Positions 33,631 to 42,302 of a stretch of 64,000 bases of DNA are shown piece after piece. The stretch is from Flavobacteriales bacterium UBA4466 (GTDB taxonomy: Bacteria > Bacteroidota > Bacteroidia > Flavobacteriales_D > Crocinitomicaceae). How positions within the stretch are numbered: position 1 is the stretch's first letter; each line of letters opens with the position of its first letter. The translations under genes and the position numbers were made by a program. Where the stretch lies: positions 248,001 to 312,000 of the forward strand of contig CAJJBE010000001.1 in assembly GCA_905182335.1 (NCBI GenBank). The letters are read 5' to 3'. The notes beneath the pieces were generated by a model, which ran no database searches, was not told where the DNA came from, and saw nothing but the letters and a program-made list of their open reading frames with translations.

Positions 33631-34749
33631 ATGCTTTTTTCGCAGGTAATAGGACAAAAAGACTTAAAAACTCATTTGATTAACGAAATCAACCATGACA
33701 AGGTTGGTCATGCACAAATGTTTATTGGAAAACCAGGCTATGGGGGCCTTCCTTTAGCCCTTGCCTTTGTACAGTACTTGTTTTGTGAAAACAAGAAAAA
33801 GTCAGATAGTTGCGGTGAGTGCATATCATGTTGTAAGGTTCAAAAATTACAACACCCTGATTTAAGTTTTTCATTTCCGTCAGTGCAACAGATTAGCAAG
33901 GTGTCAAATAAACTATTGTTAGAATGGAGAGAACAAGTTTTAGAAACCCCATATTTTGACCTAAACACGTGGATTAAGAAAATAGACACAAAAGAGCGTC
34001 GGCCAATTATAAGCACAGATGAAGGCGCTGAAATCATAAGGAAGCTTGCGTTAAAGTCATATGAGGGCGGGCACAAGGTTTTATTAATGTGGATGCCAGA
34101 AGAAATGAACACGGCGTGCGCAAACAAACTTCTTAAAATATTAGAAGAACCACCTAAAAAAACAGTTTTTATACTAGTGGCGGAGTCGTCAGAAAAAATA
34201 CTCCAAACAATAATCTCTCGTACTCAAATTGTAATGGTTCCAAGGATTAAAACAGACCCCATGAGCGCGTTTTTACAATCAGAAAAAAAAGTCACCTCAG
34301 GTATAACAGAGAGCATTTCGGCGCGTGTTGATGGGGACTTAATTGAGGCGGTAGAGCTTTTAATAGGTAATGAGGGGTTAGATGAAAACAAAACGCTGTT
34401 TGTAGGTCTAATGAGAGTTTGTTACAAGAAAAATGTCTTAGGCATGATGTTGTGGGCTGAGTCAGTTGCGGCAACAAGCAACGAGCACCAAAAGGTGTTT
34501 TTAAAATATGCGCTCCATATGTTTCGCCAAAGTATGCTTAGAAACTATACGAAAGACCACCTCACAAAAGTTTCAAAAGAGGAAGACGAGTTTCTTCAAA
34601 ATTTTGCGAAATTTATAACAGGAAATAACATTGTTGATTTTATGAAAACATTCAACAATGGGCATTATCATCTTGAGCGAAACGCAAACAGCAAGATTCT
34701 GTTTACCAACTTGTGTTTTCAGGTAATGAGGTATATACACATGGCGTAG
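33631..34749 (+). CDS. holB: DNA polymerase III delta' subunit (clamp loader)
   Basis: A 372-residue AAA+ clamp-loader subunit starting MLFSQVIGQKDLKTHLINEI. The Walker A loop is degenerate (GKPGYGGLPLAL, no GKT), as usual for delta' which does not hydrolyse ATP. A zinc module has C52, C61, C64 and C67/C68. The SRC-like region appears as ISRTQIVMVPR. A GTG 15 bases upstream is in frame but lies within the promoter box, so I use the ATG. It leads a co-directional set with ricT and gldH, a gene order I recall from flavobacteria. Confidence 0.92.
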   Translation: MLFSQVIGQKDLKTHLINEINHDKVGHAQMFIGKPGYGGLPLALAFVQYLFCENKKKSDSCGECISCCKVQKLQHPDLSFSFPSVQQISKVSNKLLLEWREQVLETPYFDLNTWIKKIDTKERRPIISTDEGAEIIRKLALKSYEGGHKVLLMWMPEEMNTACANKLLKILEEPPKKTVFILVAESSEKILQTIISRTQIVMVPRIKTDPMSAFLQSEKKVTSGITESISARVDGDLIEAVELLIGNEGLDENKTLFVGLMRVCYKKNVLGMMLWAESVAATSNEHQKVFLKYALHMFRQSMLRNYTKDHLTKVSKEEDEFLQNFAKFITGNNIVDFMKTFNNGHYHLERNANSKILFTNLCFQVMRYIHMA

Positions 34750-34794
34750 TCTTTATAATAAGTTTTTTAACAAATAGGGGTTAATGAAGAGTTC

Positions 34795-34806
34795 GTGTCA
34801 TGACAC
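34795..34806. promoter_or_regulatory. Palindrome upstream of ricT, possible operator
   Basis: GTGTCATGACAC, a perfect 12-bp palindrome, 46 bases before the ricT ATG. The TGTCA/TGACA halves resemble CRP/FNR-family half-sites brought together without a spacer. Only sequence symmetry supports it. Confidence 0.35.
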
Positions 34807-34851
34807 TCTCCCTCGAATATAATTTGTATTTTTATCACAAAGTAAGTAAGA

Positions 34852-36123
34852 ATGGGCTGTACCAATTGTGGAGTAGGAACTCCAAACGGATGTAAAAACA
34901 ATGGTACTTGTAGTTCTGGCGGATGCAATAAATTAGAAGTGTATGACTGGTTAGCTAACGTTGCGTTGCCAAGCGGTCAGGCTCCATACGACATAGTAGA
35001 AATCAGGTTTAAAAATAGCCGAAAAGAATTCTATAGAAACACAAAGAACACCGCGCTTCAAGCGGGGGACGTTCTAGTTGTTGAGGGGTCTCCCGGGATC
35101 GATGTTGGAGTAGTTTCTGTTGTTGGTGAACTCGCTAGAATACAAGTAAAGAAAAAATCTCCTGGGTTTAAACCTGTGGAAGCAAAGAAAATTAAGCGAA
35201 TAGCTGGACAGGAAGATATAGACAAGTGGATTAGTGCGCGTGCTTTGGAAAAAGAGGTAATGTACAAGTCTAGAATACTTGCCGTGAATCTGGGGCTACA
35301 AATGAAAATATCAGACGTTGAGTACCAGGCGGATTTAACGAAAGCAACGTTTTTTTATACAGCGGAAGGGCGCGTCGATTTTCGACAGTTAATTCGCGAT
35401 ATGGCGAATGAGTTCAAAATTCGTGTTGAAATGCGACAAATTGGATCTCGTCAAGAGGCGTCTCGTCTAGGTGGTATTGGGTCTTGTGGGAGAGAGCTGT
35501 GTTGTTCAACATGGTTAACAGACTTTAGGTCTGTTTCTACTTCTGCTGCAAGATATCAACAGCTTTCTTTAAACCCTCAGAAACTTGCCGGGCAATGTGG
35601 TAAATTAAAATGTTGTTTGAACTACGAGTTAGACATGTACCTAGACGCAATGAAGGCTTTTCCAAAAGGAGAACTTAAGCTTCGCACAGAAAAAGGAACA
35701 GCAGTTCATATTAAAACAGATGTGTTCAAGCAAGAAATGTGGTACGCCTATGAGGGTGATTTTTCCTCAGGACTACTCCCTTTAAAGCCAGAGCGGGTTC
35801 GTGATGTTCTTCGCATGAACAAAGAGGGAGAAAAGCCAGCGGATCTTAAGGGCTTTATGGAGGCTGTTGAGGTGGATGAGCCCGACTATACTAACGTGGT
35901 TGGCCAGGACAGCTTAAGCCGTTTCGAGCACACGTTTAAAAAGAAGAAGAAAAAACCAGCTAAAAAAGGTGGGTCCCCGCAAGCGAGCGGAAACAGAAAT
36001 AATAAACCAAAATCTAATAATAAGGGAGAGGAAAAACCTAAAGGAGCTGGGCCAGAAAACACTAGAAAACACAAACCAAACAACAGAAGAAATCGACCGA
36101 AGAACAATGAAAAAACAGATTAG
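34852..36123 (+). CDS. ricT: PSP1-domain protein, RicT/YaaT-like
   Basis: A 423-residue protein. It opens with a Cys-rich stretch (CTNCGVGTPNGCKNNGTC), then the PSP1 domain (about 60-280) with GSCGRELCCSTWL and AGQCGKLKCCLNYELDMY, which in the B. subtilis RicAFT complex help bind [4Fe-4S] clusters and influence RNA maturation. The last 80 residues are a low-complexity basic tail (runs of K, then N, P and K). The first cysteine block and the tail are Bacteroidota features. It is followed by gldH with a 17-base overlap. Confidence 0.9.
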   Translation: MGCTNCGVGTPNGCKNNGTCSSGGCNKLEVYDWLANVALPSGQAPYDIVEIRFKNSRKEFYRNTKNTALQAGDVLVVEGSPGIDVGVVSVVGELARIQVKKKSPGFKPVEAKKIKRIAGQEDIDKWISARALEKEVMYKSRILAVNLGLQMKISDVEYQADLTKATFFYTAEGRVDFRQLIRDMANEFKIRVEMRQIGSRQEASRLGGIGSCGRELCCSTWLTDFRSVSTSAARYQQLSLNPQKLAGQCGKLKCCLNYELDMYLDAMKAFPKGELKLRTEKGTAVHIKTDVFKQEMWYAYEGDFSSGLLPLKPERVRDVLRMNKEGEKPADLKGFMEAVEVDEPDYTNVVGQDSLSRFEHTFKKKKKKPAKKGGSPQASGNRNNKPKSNNKGEEKPKGAGPENTRKHKPNNRRNRPKNNEKTD

Positions 36124-36571
36124 TCTTTTTGTTTTAGTGTTGATATTTTCTTCATGCGCAGATCAGCCTGAATTCGAAAAAGTCTACTCTTTTAATCATA
36201 TGACATGGGATCAAAATGTAAAGCCAGAATATACCTTTGACATAAAAGATGTAAATATTAAATATGATTTTACACTTTCCTTAAGAACAACAACAGACTA
36301 TAATTATAATAATTTATGGGTTTTAATGAAAACAGAGTCTCCAGATGGAGGGTCTGCAAGAGAGCCGTTTGAAATAGTAATATCTAACCCTGATGGCTCT
36401 TGGGTGGGAAACAAAACAGGCACCGTAGTTGAAACAGCACTATACTTTAAAGGCCGAAAACTACCTCAGGTCGGAACGTACAAGGTCACAATTGAACAGG
36501 GAATAACAGAGTCTGAAGTTAACGAGGTACTAGATCTTGGTTTTCGCGTTGAAAAAAGAAGGGCTAAATAG
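36107..36571 (+). CDS. gldH: Gliding motility lipoprotein GldH
   Basis: 154 residues from the ATG at 36107, chosen because it begins a lipoprotein signal (MKKQISLFVLVLIFSSC, lipid Cys at 17); a longer frame from 35969 would run through ricT and has no signal. The remainder is a beta-rich domain (YTFDIKDVNIKYDFTLSLRT, NPDGSWVGNKTGTVVE, GTYKVTIEQ). GldH is required for gliding in Flavobacterium johnsoniae and is linked to the T9SS/gliding machinery. It overlaps ricT by 17 bases. Confidence 0.87.
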   Translation: MKKQISLFVLVLIFSSCADQPEFEKVYSFNHMTWDQNVKPEYTFDIKDVNIKYDFTLSLRTTTDYNYNNLWVLMKTESPDGGSAREPFEIVISNPDGSWVGNKTGTVVETALYFKGRKLPQVGTYKVTIEQGITESEVNEVLDLGFRVEKRRAK

Positions 36572-36572
36572 T

Positions 36573-37256
36573 TTAGAGCTTGTGAGTGTATCCTATGTTA
36601 TAGCTATACCCCAGGGAGAACACGTGGCGCATCCCTGACCTGTAATCTCCTGTTTTTTTGTCTAACTGGAATTTAACCGAAACCTCATGAGGCCCCACAA
36701 TCTCAATTTTTGTTCCTGCTGCTAAACGAACCTTTGTGAAGCCGCGGCCGGGTCCGTAAGCTGGGTTTAAAAACCATTCCGCACTAATCCCAGGAACAAA
36801 ACGACTTTTTCTAATTTTATATTCAATAGCTGGTTTAAGCCTAAAAGCCTGGTCAAAATCGCCGTCATACTCGCTTGAACTAACATTATTAAAGCTTGAT
36901 TGGTACCTAACACGTAAACTACCATAAAAGCGTCTCGTGTCGTGCTTAAAACGAAGGTTAAAGTTTAGCCGGCTAGAGGGCTTGTAACTATCATATTTAT
37001 TCTTGTCAACGACAAAACGATACTCAATAGAAGGTTTAAACCAGGGAGCAACTTTATAGCTAAGCCCAATTTGAGGGAAAAACGTTTGAACACCAGGAAC
37101 AAAGCGTGTATTTATATCAGCACTCCAGCTCAGGTCTTCAACAATTTTTCCTTTAACACCAATCTCGGTCCAAACCATGAACTCATCTGGGTCCCTAGTC
37201 TGAGCGGAAGAAGCTAAAGAAAACGAAACAAATACAAATAGAATTAATCCTTTCAT
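36573..37256 (-). CDS. DUF2490-like outer-membrane beta-barrel protein
   Basis: A 227-residue exported protein with signal peptide (MKGLILFVFVSFSLASSAQ) and alternating strands ending in an aromatic/charged C-terminus. WTEIGVKGKIVEDLSWSADI, GLSYKVAPWFKPSIEYRFVV and the repeated Arg-rich strand pattern fit the DUF2490 family. Its start overlaps the stop of the lipoprotein gene (ATGA), so the two are coupled. Confidence 0.78.
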   Translation of the reverse strand: MKGLILFVFVSFSLASSAQTRDPDEFMVWTEIGVKGKIVEDLSWSADINTRFVPGVQTFFPQIGLSYKVAPWFKPSIEYRFVVDKNKYDSYKPSSRLNFNLRFKHDTRRFYGSLRVRYQSSFNNVSSSEYDGDFDQAFRLKPAIEYKIRKSRFVPGISAEWFLNPAYGPGRGFTKVRLAAGTKIEIVGPHEVSVKFQLDKKTGDYRSGMRHVFSLGYSYNIGYTHKL

Positions 37257-37657
37257 TACTCGATAATTATAGCCCCTAAATCCACTATTTGTTTTTTATC
37301 TTGAATTACAAGAGATTGAACGAGAGCAGTGTCTTCACCATAATTATTGCTAGCCGGATTATCATTCTCTGAATAAACAAAGAGTTGATAATCACCTTCC
37401 TCTAAGTAGTTAAATTCAAACGATCCATCATAAGACGTTTTTATATCGTCATCATAAAACGAACCTTCGCTTCCATAAATCAGATAGACATCTTCATCTG
37501 CAGCATTAGAAAAATATTCCGTTCCGACGCCATTTACTTCCGTTTTCATAATTCTCCCTCTAATTGTTGCTGCTCCCCCGGGACCCTCAACCTTTGTACA
37601 AGAATAAAAACCTGAAAAGAATAAGCAGGAAACAATAAGTGAAAAAAGAAACTTCAT
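37256..37657 (-). CDS. Lipoprotein with carboxypeptidase-regulatory-like domain
   Basis: 133 residues from the ATG at 37657, which gives MKFLFSLIVSCLFFSGFYSC and a lipobox Cys; the frame to 37708 has no signal peptide. The mature part is a beta-sandwich (IRGRIMKTEV, YDGSFEFNYLEEGDYQLFVY) like the peptidase-associated CNA-B/CarboxypepD_reg-like domains of surface lipoproteins. Coupled to the outer-membrane barrel gene. Role unknown. Confidence 0.75.
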   Translation of the reverse strand: MKFLFSLIVSCLFFSGFYSCTKVEGPGGAATIRGRIMKTEVNGVGTEYFSNAADEDVYLIYGSEGSFYDDDIKTSYDGSFEFNYLEEGDYQLFVYSENDNPASNNYGEDTALVQSLVIQDKKQIVDLGAIIIE

Positions 37658-37816
37658 AATAAAAAAAGTTAGCGTTATATTTCTGGGGTTTTCAAAAAAA
37701 ACACACAACCCTTAGACTGTGTTTTACGTCACGAAGATACAATATTGTTTTAAAAACCGTAATATTGGATAAATAAACTATAAAGAAAGGCTCTCTCTCA
37801 ACACAAACAACAAGCA

Positions 37817-40800
37817 ATGAAAAATTTTTTTTTATTTAAAACAGCAGTAGTAGTCGTTACAATTTTTAGCATAAACTATGCTAATTCACAATTGGTGATT
37901 AATGAATATTCGTGCTCAAACATTAACACCCATACAGATGCGTTTGGTGAAAATGAAGATTGGGTTGAGATTTATAACGGAACATCTTCTGCGGTAGATT
38001 TGACAGGGTACTTTCTTTCTGATAAAGCCTCTAATATTACTAAGTGGCAGGTTCCAAGCGGAACGGTTCCGGCAAATGGGTACATTATGGTTGTAGGGTC
38101 TAAAAGAAATACAACAGCTGGTGGCGAGCTTCATCCAGACTTTAGCTTAAAACAAACACAAAACGATTGGATTATTTTAGCAAACAGCCTTGGCAACGTT
38201 TTAGATTCAATAAAAATAGTTCATGTCACAAAGAAGGGACACTCTGTTGGGAGATCAACAAATGGCGCTGCTGATTGGAAGCTATTTACAAACCCAACTC
38301 CAGAATCAGCAAATACTGGAGCTCAGAACTTCTATGAGCCAAAACCCATTATAAGTGTAGGGCCGGGATTCTATCCTGGACCACAAAATGTAGTTATTAC
38401 TTGCGCAAACCCTAGCGCAACAATAAGGTACACGCTCGACGGATCTCAACCTGATGGAGGGTCTACAATTTATAGTGGGTCAATAAACATCTCAAACACA
38501 TCGGTTTTAAGGGCAGCCTCATTTGGGAGTAATGAGCCAAGTTTCACTGAAACAAATTCGTATTTTATAGGTGTTACACATACTGTTCCCGTTGTTTCGG
38601 TTTGTGGAGAAGACGTTTTTGACATGATTGCAGGCGGACAACAATTTGGCGGAGCAAACAAAGTAGGTTCCTTTGAGCTTTTTGAGCAAGATGGAGTTTT
38701 TATAGATGAGGGTGACGGTAATTTCAATAAGCACGGAAACGACTCATGGAGCTATGCCCAAAGGGGATTTGACTTTATAATGAAAGATCAATACGGTTAT
38801 ACTGATGGTTTAGACCATCAAATCTTCCCAGAGAAAAGCAGAGATAATTTCCAGCGTGTAATTTTAAAACCAGGAGCGAGTGATAATTATCCATTTGAAG
38901 ACGGGGCTCATATTCGAGATGCTTTTGTTCACACTCTTTCTATCCGAGCTGACATGCTTTTAGATGAGAGGACGTGGAGGCCGGCGGTCGTTTATTTAAA
39001 TGGGCAATACTGGGGTGTATACGAAATTAGAGAAAAAGCAGATGATCACGATTATACAAATTACTATTATCAGCAGGACAAGTATAATTTACAATACTTA
39101 AAAACATGGGGTGGTACTTGGCAAGATTATGGCGCACCAAATGCTCAGCCAGACTGGGATGATTTAGTAGATTTTATTATGAACAACAACATGGGGCCTG
39201 GCCCTGACTTTGATTATGTAAAGTCACAATTGAAGTGGGCGTCTTTATGTGATTATTTTATGTTCAATTCATATGTTGTGAACATGGACTGGTTAAACTG
39301 GAACACTGCTTGGTGGAGAGGCATGGATCCAAATGGACAAAAGAAAAAATGGAGGTATACCCTTTGGGATATGGACGCTACTTTTGGTCATTATATTAAT
39401 TATACAGGCATACCGAACACGTCTCCTAATGCAGACCCTTGTGATGCAGAAAACTTAAATGATCCCGGGGGGCAGGGACATACCGGTATTATAGAAAAGC
39501 TAATATCTGAAAACCCTATTGTTGAACAATACTATATAACAAGATATGCAGACCTTATTAATACTAAATTTTCTTGTGAGTATATGATCTCTCTTTTAGA
39601 TAGCATGGTGAATATTTTAACCCCAGAAATGACAGGTCAAGTAAACCGATGGGGGGGGTCTGTTGCGGGATGGCAATCAAATGTTCAAGATTTAAGAGAC
39701 TTTATTAACCAACGGTGCCTTGACTTAGAACAAGGTTTGATAGACTGTTATGATCTAGATGGGCCTTACGATGTTACATTTGATGTTGCCCCACCATCAT
39801 CAGGAGTAATTAAAGTAAATTCTATTTTGCCTCCAAGTTACCCTTGGACAACATCCTATTATGGAGGAATAGAAACAATAACAATAGCAACACCAGAGAC
39901 GGGGTACCTTTTTGACCATTGGGAGTACTCTGTAGGACCAATGTTAAATGGAAACACACTTGACACAAATGGAATAACTCTCACGGCGCCAGATAGTGTT
40001 ATAGCTGTTTTTGTTTTAGATATTGTAGATGTGGATAACGATGGTGTTGGGGACAACCAAGAGGTTATTGACGGAACAGACCCTAATGATCCGTGTTCAT
40101 ATCTTGTTTCTTCAATAGCAACAATAATAACATCTGGTTCAGATTGTGATGGAGATACTTTTTTAGACATAGACGAGGTAGCTAATGGATCTAACCCTTT
40201 TGATCCCTGTGACCCTGATGACACTGGTGCTGGGTGCCCTGGGTTTGATGGTGATAGTGATGGCGTTCTGGACAATCAAGAATCCATTGATGGAACTGAC
40301 CCAAATGACCCGTGCTCTTACATTGTTTCATCAATAACAGCAAACATAACGTCTGGTTCAGATTGTGATGGAGATACTTTTTTAGATATAGATGAGGTAG
40401 CTAATGGATCTAACCCTTTTGACCCGTGTGATCCAGACGATTCAGACTTAGCATGTCAAGTTGATACAGATGGTGACGGCCTATCAGACGCTCAGGAAGG
40501 CGCAATAGGAACCGACCCACTTAATCCTGATACAGATGGAGACGGAGTGCCGGATGGCGAAGAGGTCGACAACGCTTCTGATCCTCTAGACTCCTGTAGC
40601 CCAAACTCGTTTGGTGCTGATTGCGTTGATGGAATTTATATCCCAACAGGATTCTCACCAAATGGTGATGGAAACAATGATGCATACACAATTATTGTGG
40701 GGAAAAACGTGGTTTCATTCTCATTCTCATTATATGATCGTTGGGGAAACAGAATGTTCACTGCAACAGAGAAAGGATTTGAGTGGGACGGAACATTTAA

Positions 40801-40903
40801 TGGCGCTCCATTAAGTGCGGGTGTCTACGCATATGTTCTTGAAGCTGTATACGATAACGGAGAAGGTGAGCTGAGATCAGGTAATATAACTTTAGTGAAG
40901 TAA
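37817..40903 (+). CDS. Surface protein: lamin-tail, CotH kinase and T9SS type B sorting domains
   Basis: A 1028-residue exported protein. A signal peptide leads to a lamin-tail domain (about 25-135: NEDWVEIYNGTSSAVDLTGY) and a chitobiase-like sandwich (about 173-248: IRYTLDGSQPDGG). The CotH kinase domain follows (about 255-610), with GVYEIREKADDHDYTN and the WDMDATFGHY loop. Acidic calcium-binding type-3 repeats (about 738-920) with two near-identical 73-residue units come next, and then a type B (CHU_C) sorting domain (about 940-1028: PTGFSPNGDGNNDAY to GNITLVK). CotH is an atypical protein kinase in spore-coat systems; surface phosphorylation here is inference. A PorP/SprF-like gene follows after one base, as for other type B cargo. 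Confidence 0.9.
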   Translation: MKNFFLFKTAVVVVTIFSINYANSQLVINEYSCSNINTHTDAFGENEDWVEIYNGTSSAVDLTGYFLSDKASNITKWQVPSGTVPANGYIMVVGSKRNTTAGGELHPDFSLKQTQNDWIILANSLGNVLDSIKIVHVTKKGHSVGRSTNGAADWKLFTNPTPESANTGAQNFYEPKPIISVGPGFYPGPQNVVITCANPSATIRYTLDGSQPDGGSTIYSGSINISNTSVLRAASFGSNEPSFTETNSYFIGVTHTVPVVSVCGEDVFDMIAGGQQFGGANKVGSFELFEQDGVFIDEGDGNFNKHGNDSWSYAQRGFDFIMKDQYGYTDGLDHQIFPEKSRDNFQRVILKPGASDNYPFEDGAHIRDAFVHTLSIRADMLLDERTWRPAVVYLNGQYWGVYEIREKADDHDYTNYYYQQDKYNLQYLKTWGGTWQDYGAPNAQPDWDDLVDFIMNNNMGPGPDFDYVKSQLKWASLCDYFMFNSYVVNMDWLNWNTAWWRGMDPNGQKKKWRYTLWDMDATFGHYINYTGIPNTSPNADPCDAENLNDPGGQGHTGIIEKLISENPIVEQYYITRYADLINTKFSCEYMISLLDSMVNILTPEMTGQVNRWGGSVAGWQSNVQDLRDFINQRCLDLEQGLIDCYDLDGPYDVTFDVAPPSSGVIKVNSILPPSYPWTTSYYGGIETITIATPETGYLFDHWEYSVGPMLNGNTLDTNGITLTAPDSVIAVFVLDIVDVDNDGVGDNQEVIDGTDPNDPCSYLVSSIATIITSGSDCDGDTFLDIDEVANGSNPFDPCDPDDTGAGCPGFDGDSDGVLDNQESIDGTDPNDPCSYIVSSITANITSGSDCDGDTFLDIDEVANGSNPFDPCDPDDSDLACQVDTDGDGLSDAQEGAIGTDPLNPDTDGDGVPDGEEVDNASDPLDSCSPNSFGADCVDGIYIPTGFSPNGDGNNDAYTIIVGKNVVSFSFSLYDRWGNRMFTATEKGFEWDGTFNGAPLSAGVYAYVLEAVYDNGEGELRSGNITLVK
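40028..40448 (+). repeat. Tandem 219-bp repeat inside the CotH gene
   Basis: Two adjacent copies (40028-40246 and 40247 to about 40448) encode the same acidic unit: DNDGVGDNQEVIDGTDPND in copy 1 and DSDGVLDNQESIDGTDPND in copy 2, each with the later stretch GDTFLDIDEVANGSNPFDPC. The central 70 bases differ at only a few silent positions, pointing to a recent duplication or gene conversion. Confidence 0.85.
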
Positions 40904-40904
40904 G

Positions 40905-41948
40905 ATGAAGAAGTTAGCAATAATAATAATAGGGGGGGTAGTACTGAGTTTTAACTCTTTTGCACAAGACCTACATTTTGCGCAGTCATCTCAAACGCCA
41001 CTGTTTATTAATCCAGGCGCAGCCGGTGTTTTTGACGGTTGGGAAAGAGCTACTATTAACCACCGAAATCAATGGCTCGGAGCGCAAACACAATTCATGA
41101 CAACAGCAATTTCTGCAGATGTCAACATAGGGAAGAGCAGCCGTAATGATAAAGCACACTTAGGGCTTGGAATTATGTTTTTTAATGACATCGGTGGAGA
41201 TTCTAATTTTGGAAACCAAACGGGGTCTTTAACCCTGAGTGGAATCTTACCTATGGGTAGGTCTGGGCACATTCTTTCTGCTGGAGTTCAGGGTGGATTT
41301 GGGTCGAGAAAAGCTGACTTAAGCGGGGTTACTTTTATGAACCAATGGGATGGGTCAACGTTTAACCCAAACATAAACAGTGGAGAGCAGAACACCTTAA
41401 ATACCTTTACTTATGCCGACGCGTCAGCAGGGGTTTATTATGTTTTTGATGGCGGAAAAAGTTCGTTCTCAAGAAACAATGATTTTAAATTTAAACTTGG
41501 TGTTGCAGGTTTTCACTTAAACAAACCAAAAATGAAATATATTGATGGTTCTTCGGATTATTTACATCGAAAATATGTTGGTAATATTGGTGTTGAGTCC
41601 GATTTCATTGGAAGCCCAATAGCTATTGAAGCAAATTTTGTTCAGTTTGTTCAGGGCGGACACTACGAAAGCTTACTTGGCTTTATAATGAAGTACCGTT
41701 TTAAAAACGCAACAAAAATAACAGGGAACATACAAGACGCCTTTATTGGAATAGGAAGCTATGTAAGGTTTAAAGACGCGGTAATTCCAACAGTTGTGAT
41801 TGACTGGAAAGGGTTCCACTTTGGAATTTCTTACGACGTAACAGTATCAGAACTAAGAAAGGCTAACAGCGGAGGGTCATTAGAGTTCTCGTTAACCTAC
41901 AAAAACTTAGATCACTCTTTATTTAAAACAAGAGGAAGAAAGTTCTAA
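40905..41948 (+). CDS. PorP/SprF family type IX secretion membrane protein
   Basis: A 347-residue outer-membrane protein with signal peptide (ending FNSFAQ), DLHFAQSSQTPLFINPGAAG (the family's N-terminal mark) and a barrel-type remainder. PorP/SprF proteins act with the T9SS for type B cargo; in Flavobacterium each sprF-like gene serves the neighbouring cargo gene. Here it starts one base after the CotH type B protein, so it is most likely its dedicated secretion partner. Confidence 0.9.
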   Translation: MKKLAIIIIGGVVLSFNSFAQDLHFAQSSQTPLFINPGAAGVFDGWERATINHRNQWLGAQTQFMTTAISADVNIGKSSRNDKAHLGLGIMFFNDIGGDSNFGNQTGSLTLSGILPMGRSGHILSAGVQGGFGSRKADLSGVTFMNQWDGSTFNPNINSGEQNTLNTFTYADASAGVYYVFDGGKSSFSRNNDFKFKLGVAGFHLNKPKMKYIDGSSDYLHRKYVGNIGVESDFIGSPIAIEANFVQFVQGGHYESLLGFIMKYRFKNATKITGNIQDAFIGIGSYVRFKDAVIPTVVIDWKGFHFGISYDVTVSELRKANSGGSLEFSLTYKNLDHSLFKTRGRKF

Positions 41949-42193
41949 GCGGGTTTTTTAATCTTACTCTTAATAAAGTGAAAAATCTTTTTTCTAAACA
42001 GAAACGAGACTATAATGTAGGGCATGGCCATAAGATAAAGAATGCCGTAATTAATGTTCGATCCAAAAGAAGCCTCGTCAAGCTCACTTCCTTGTTCTGC
42101 CATTAATTTACATTGAGAGCAACCCTGTCCAAAAGTAATATCAGCGATTAATAATATTGCGAAAACAAGGATTATTTTTTTCCGTTTTTCCAT
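41945..42193 (-). CDS. Small membrane protein with GCSQCK motif
   Basis: 82 residues: a signal or anchor segment (IILVFAILLIADITFGQ), then GCSQCKLMAEQGSELDEASF, and a second hydrophobic segment (ILYLMAMPYIIVSFLF) before a basic end. The two-Cys motif and ELDEASFGSNIN are strongly patterned, and I recall similar small proteins elsewhere in Bacteroidota, but not a function. The 3' end overlaps the convergent PorP-like gene by four bases. Confidence 0.65.
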   Translation of the reverse strand: MEKRKKIILVFAILLIADITFGQGCSQCKLMAEQGSELDEASFGSNINYGILYLMAMPYIIVSFLFRKKIFHFIKSKIKKPA

Positions 42194-42264
42194 GCCCTAA
42201 AGATACCATTTTTTTAGGAATTTTGTTCTGAGATATTAATTGTGATAACAGATATGTTCCTCGG

Positions 42265-42297
42265 TTGACGAGAGTATGAAAAATTCGAATAAATTTG
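42265..42297 (+). promoter_or_regulatory. Promoter of the TPR lipoprotein gene
   Basis: TTG (42265-42267), 22 bases, then TAAATTTG (42290-42297), a full consensus match. The box ends five bases before the ATG at 42303, and argues against the upstream ATG at 42276, which lies inside the promoter. Confidence 0.65.
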
Positions 42298-42302
42298 TAT
42301 CC

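Noticed and set aside
35969-36106. Longer start for gldH inside ricT
   Set aside because: It would place 46 charged residues before the lipoprotein signal peptide; the ATG at 36107 gives the expected signal with lipobox.
39859-40275. Minus-strand frame of 138 codons opposite the CotH gene
   Set aside because: Shadow of the acidic repeat region; no signal, start context or domain.
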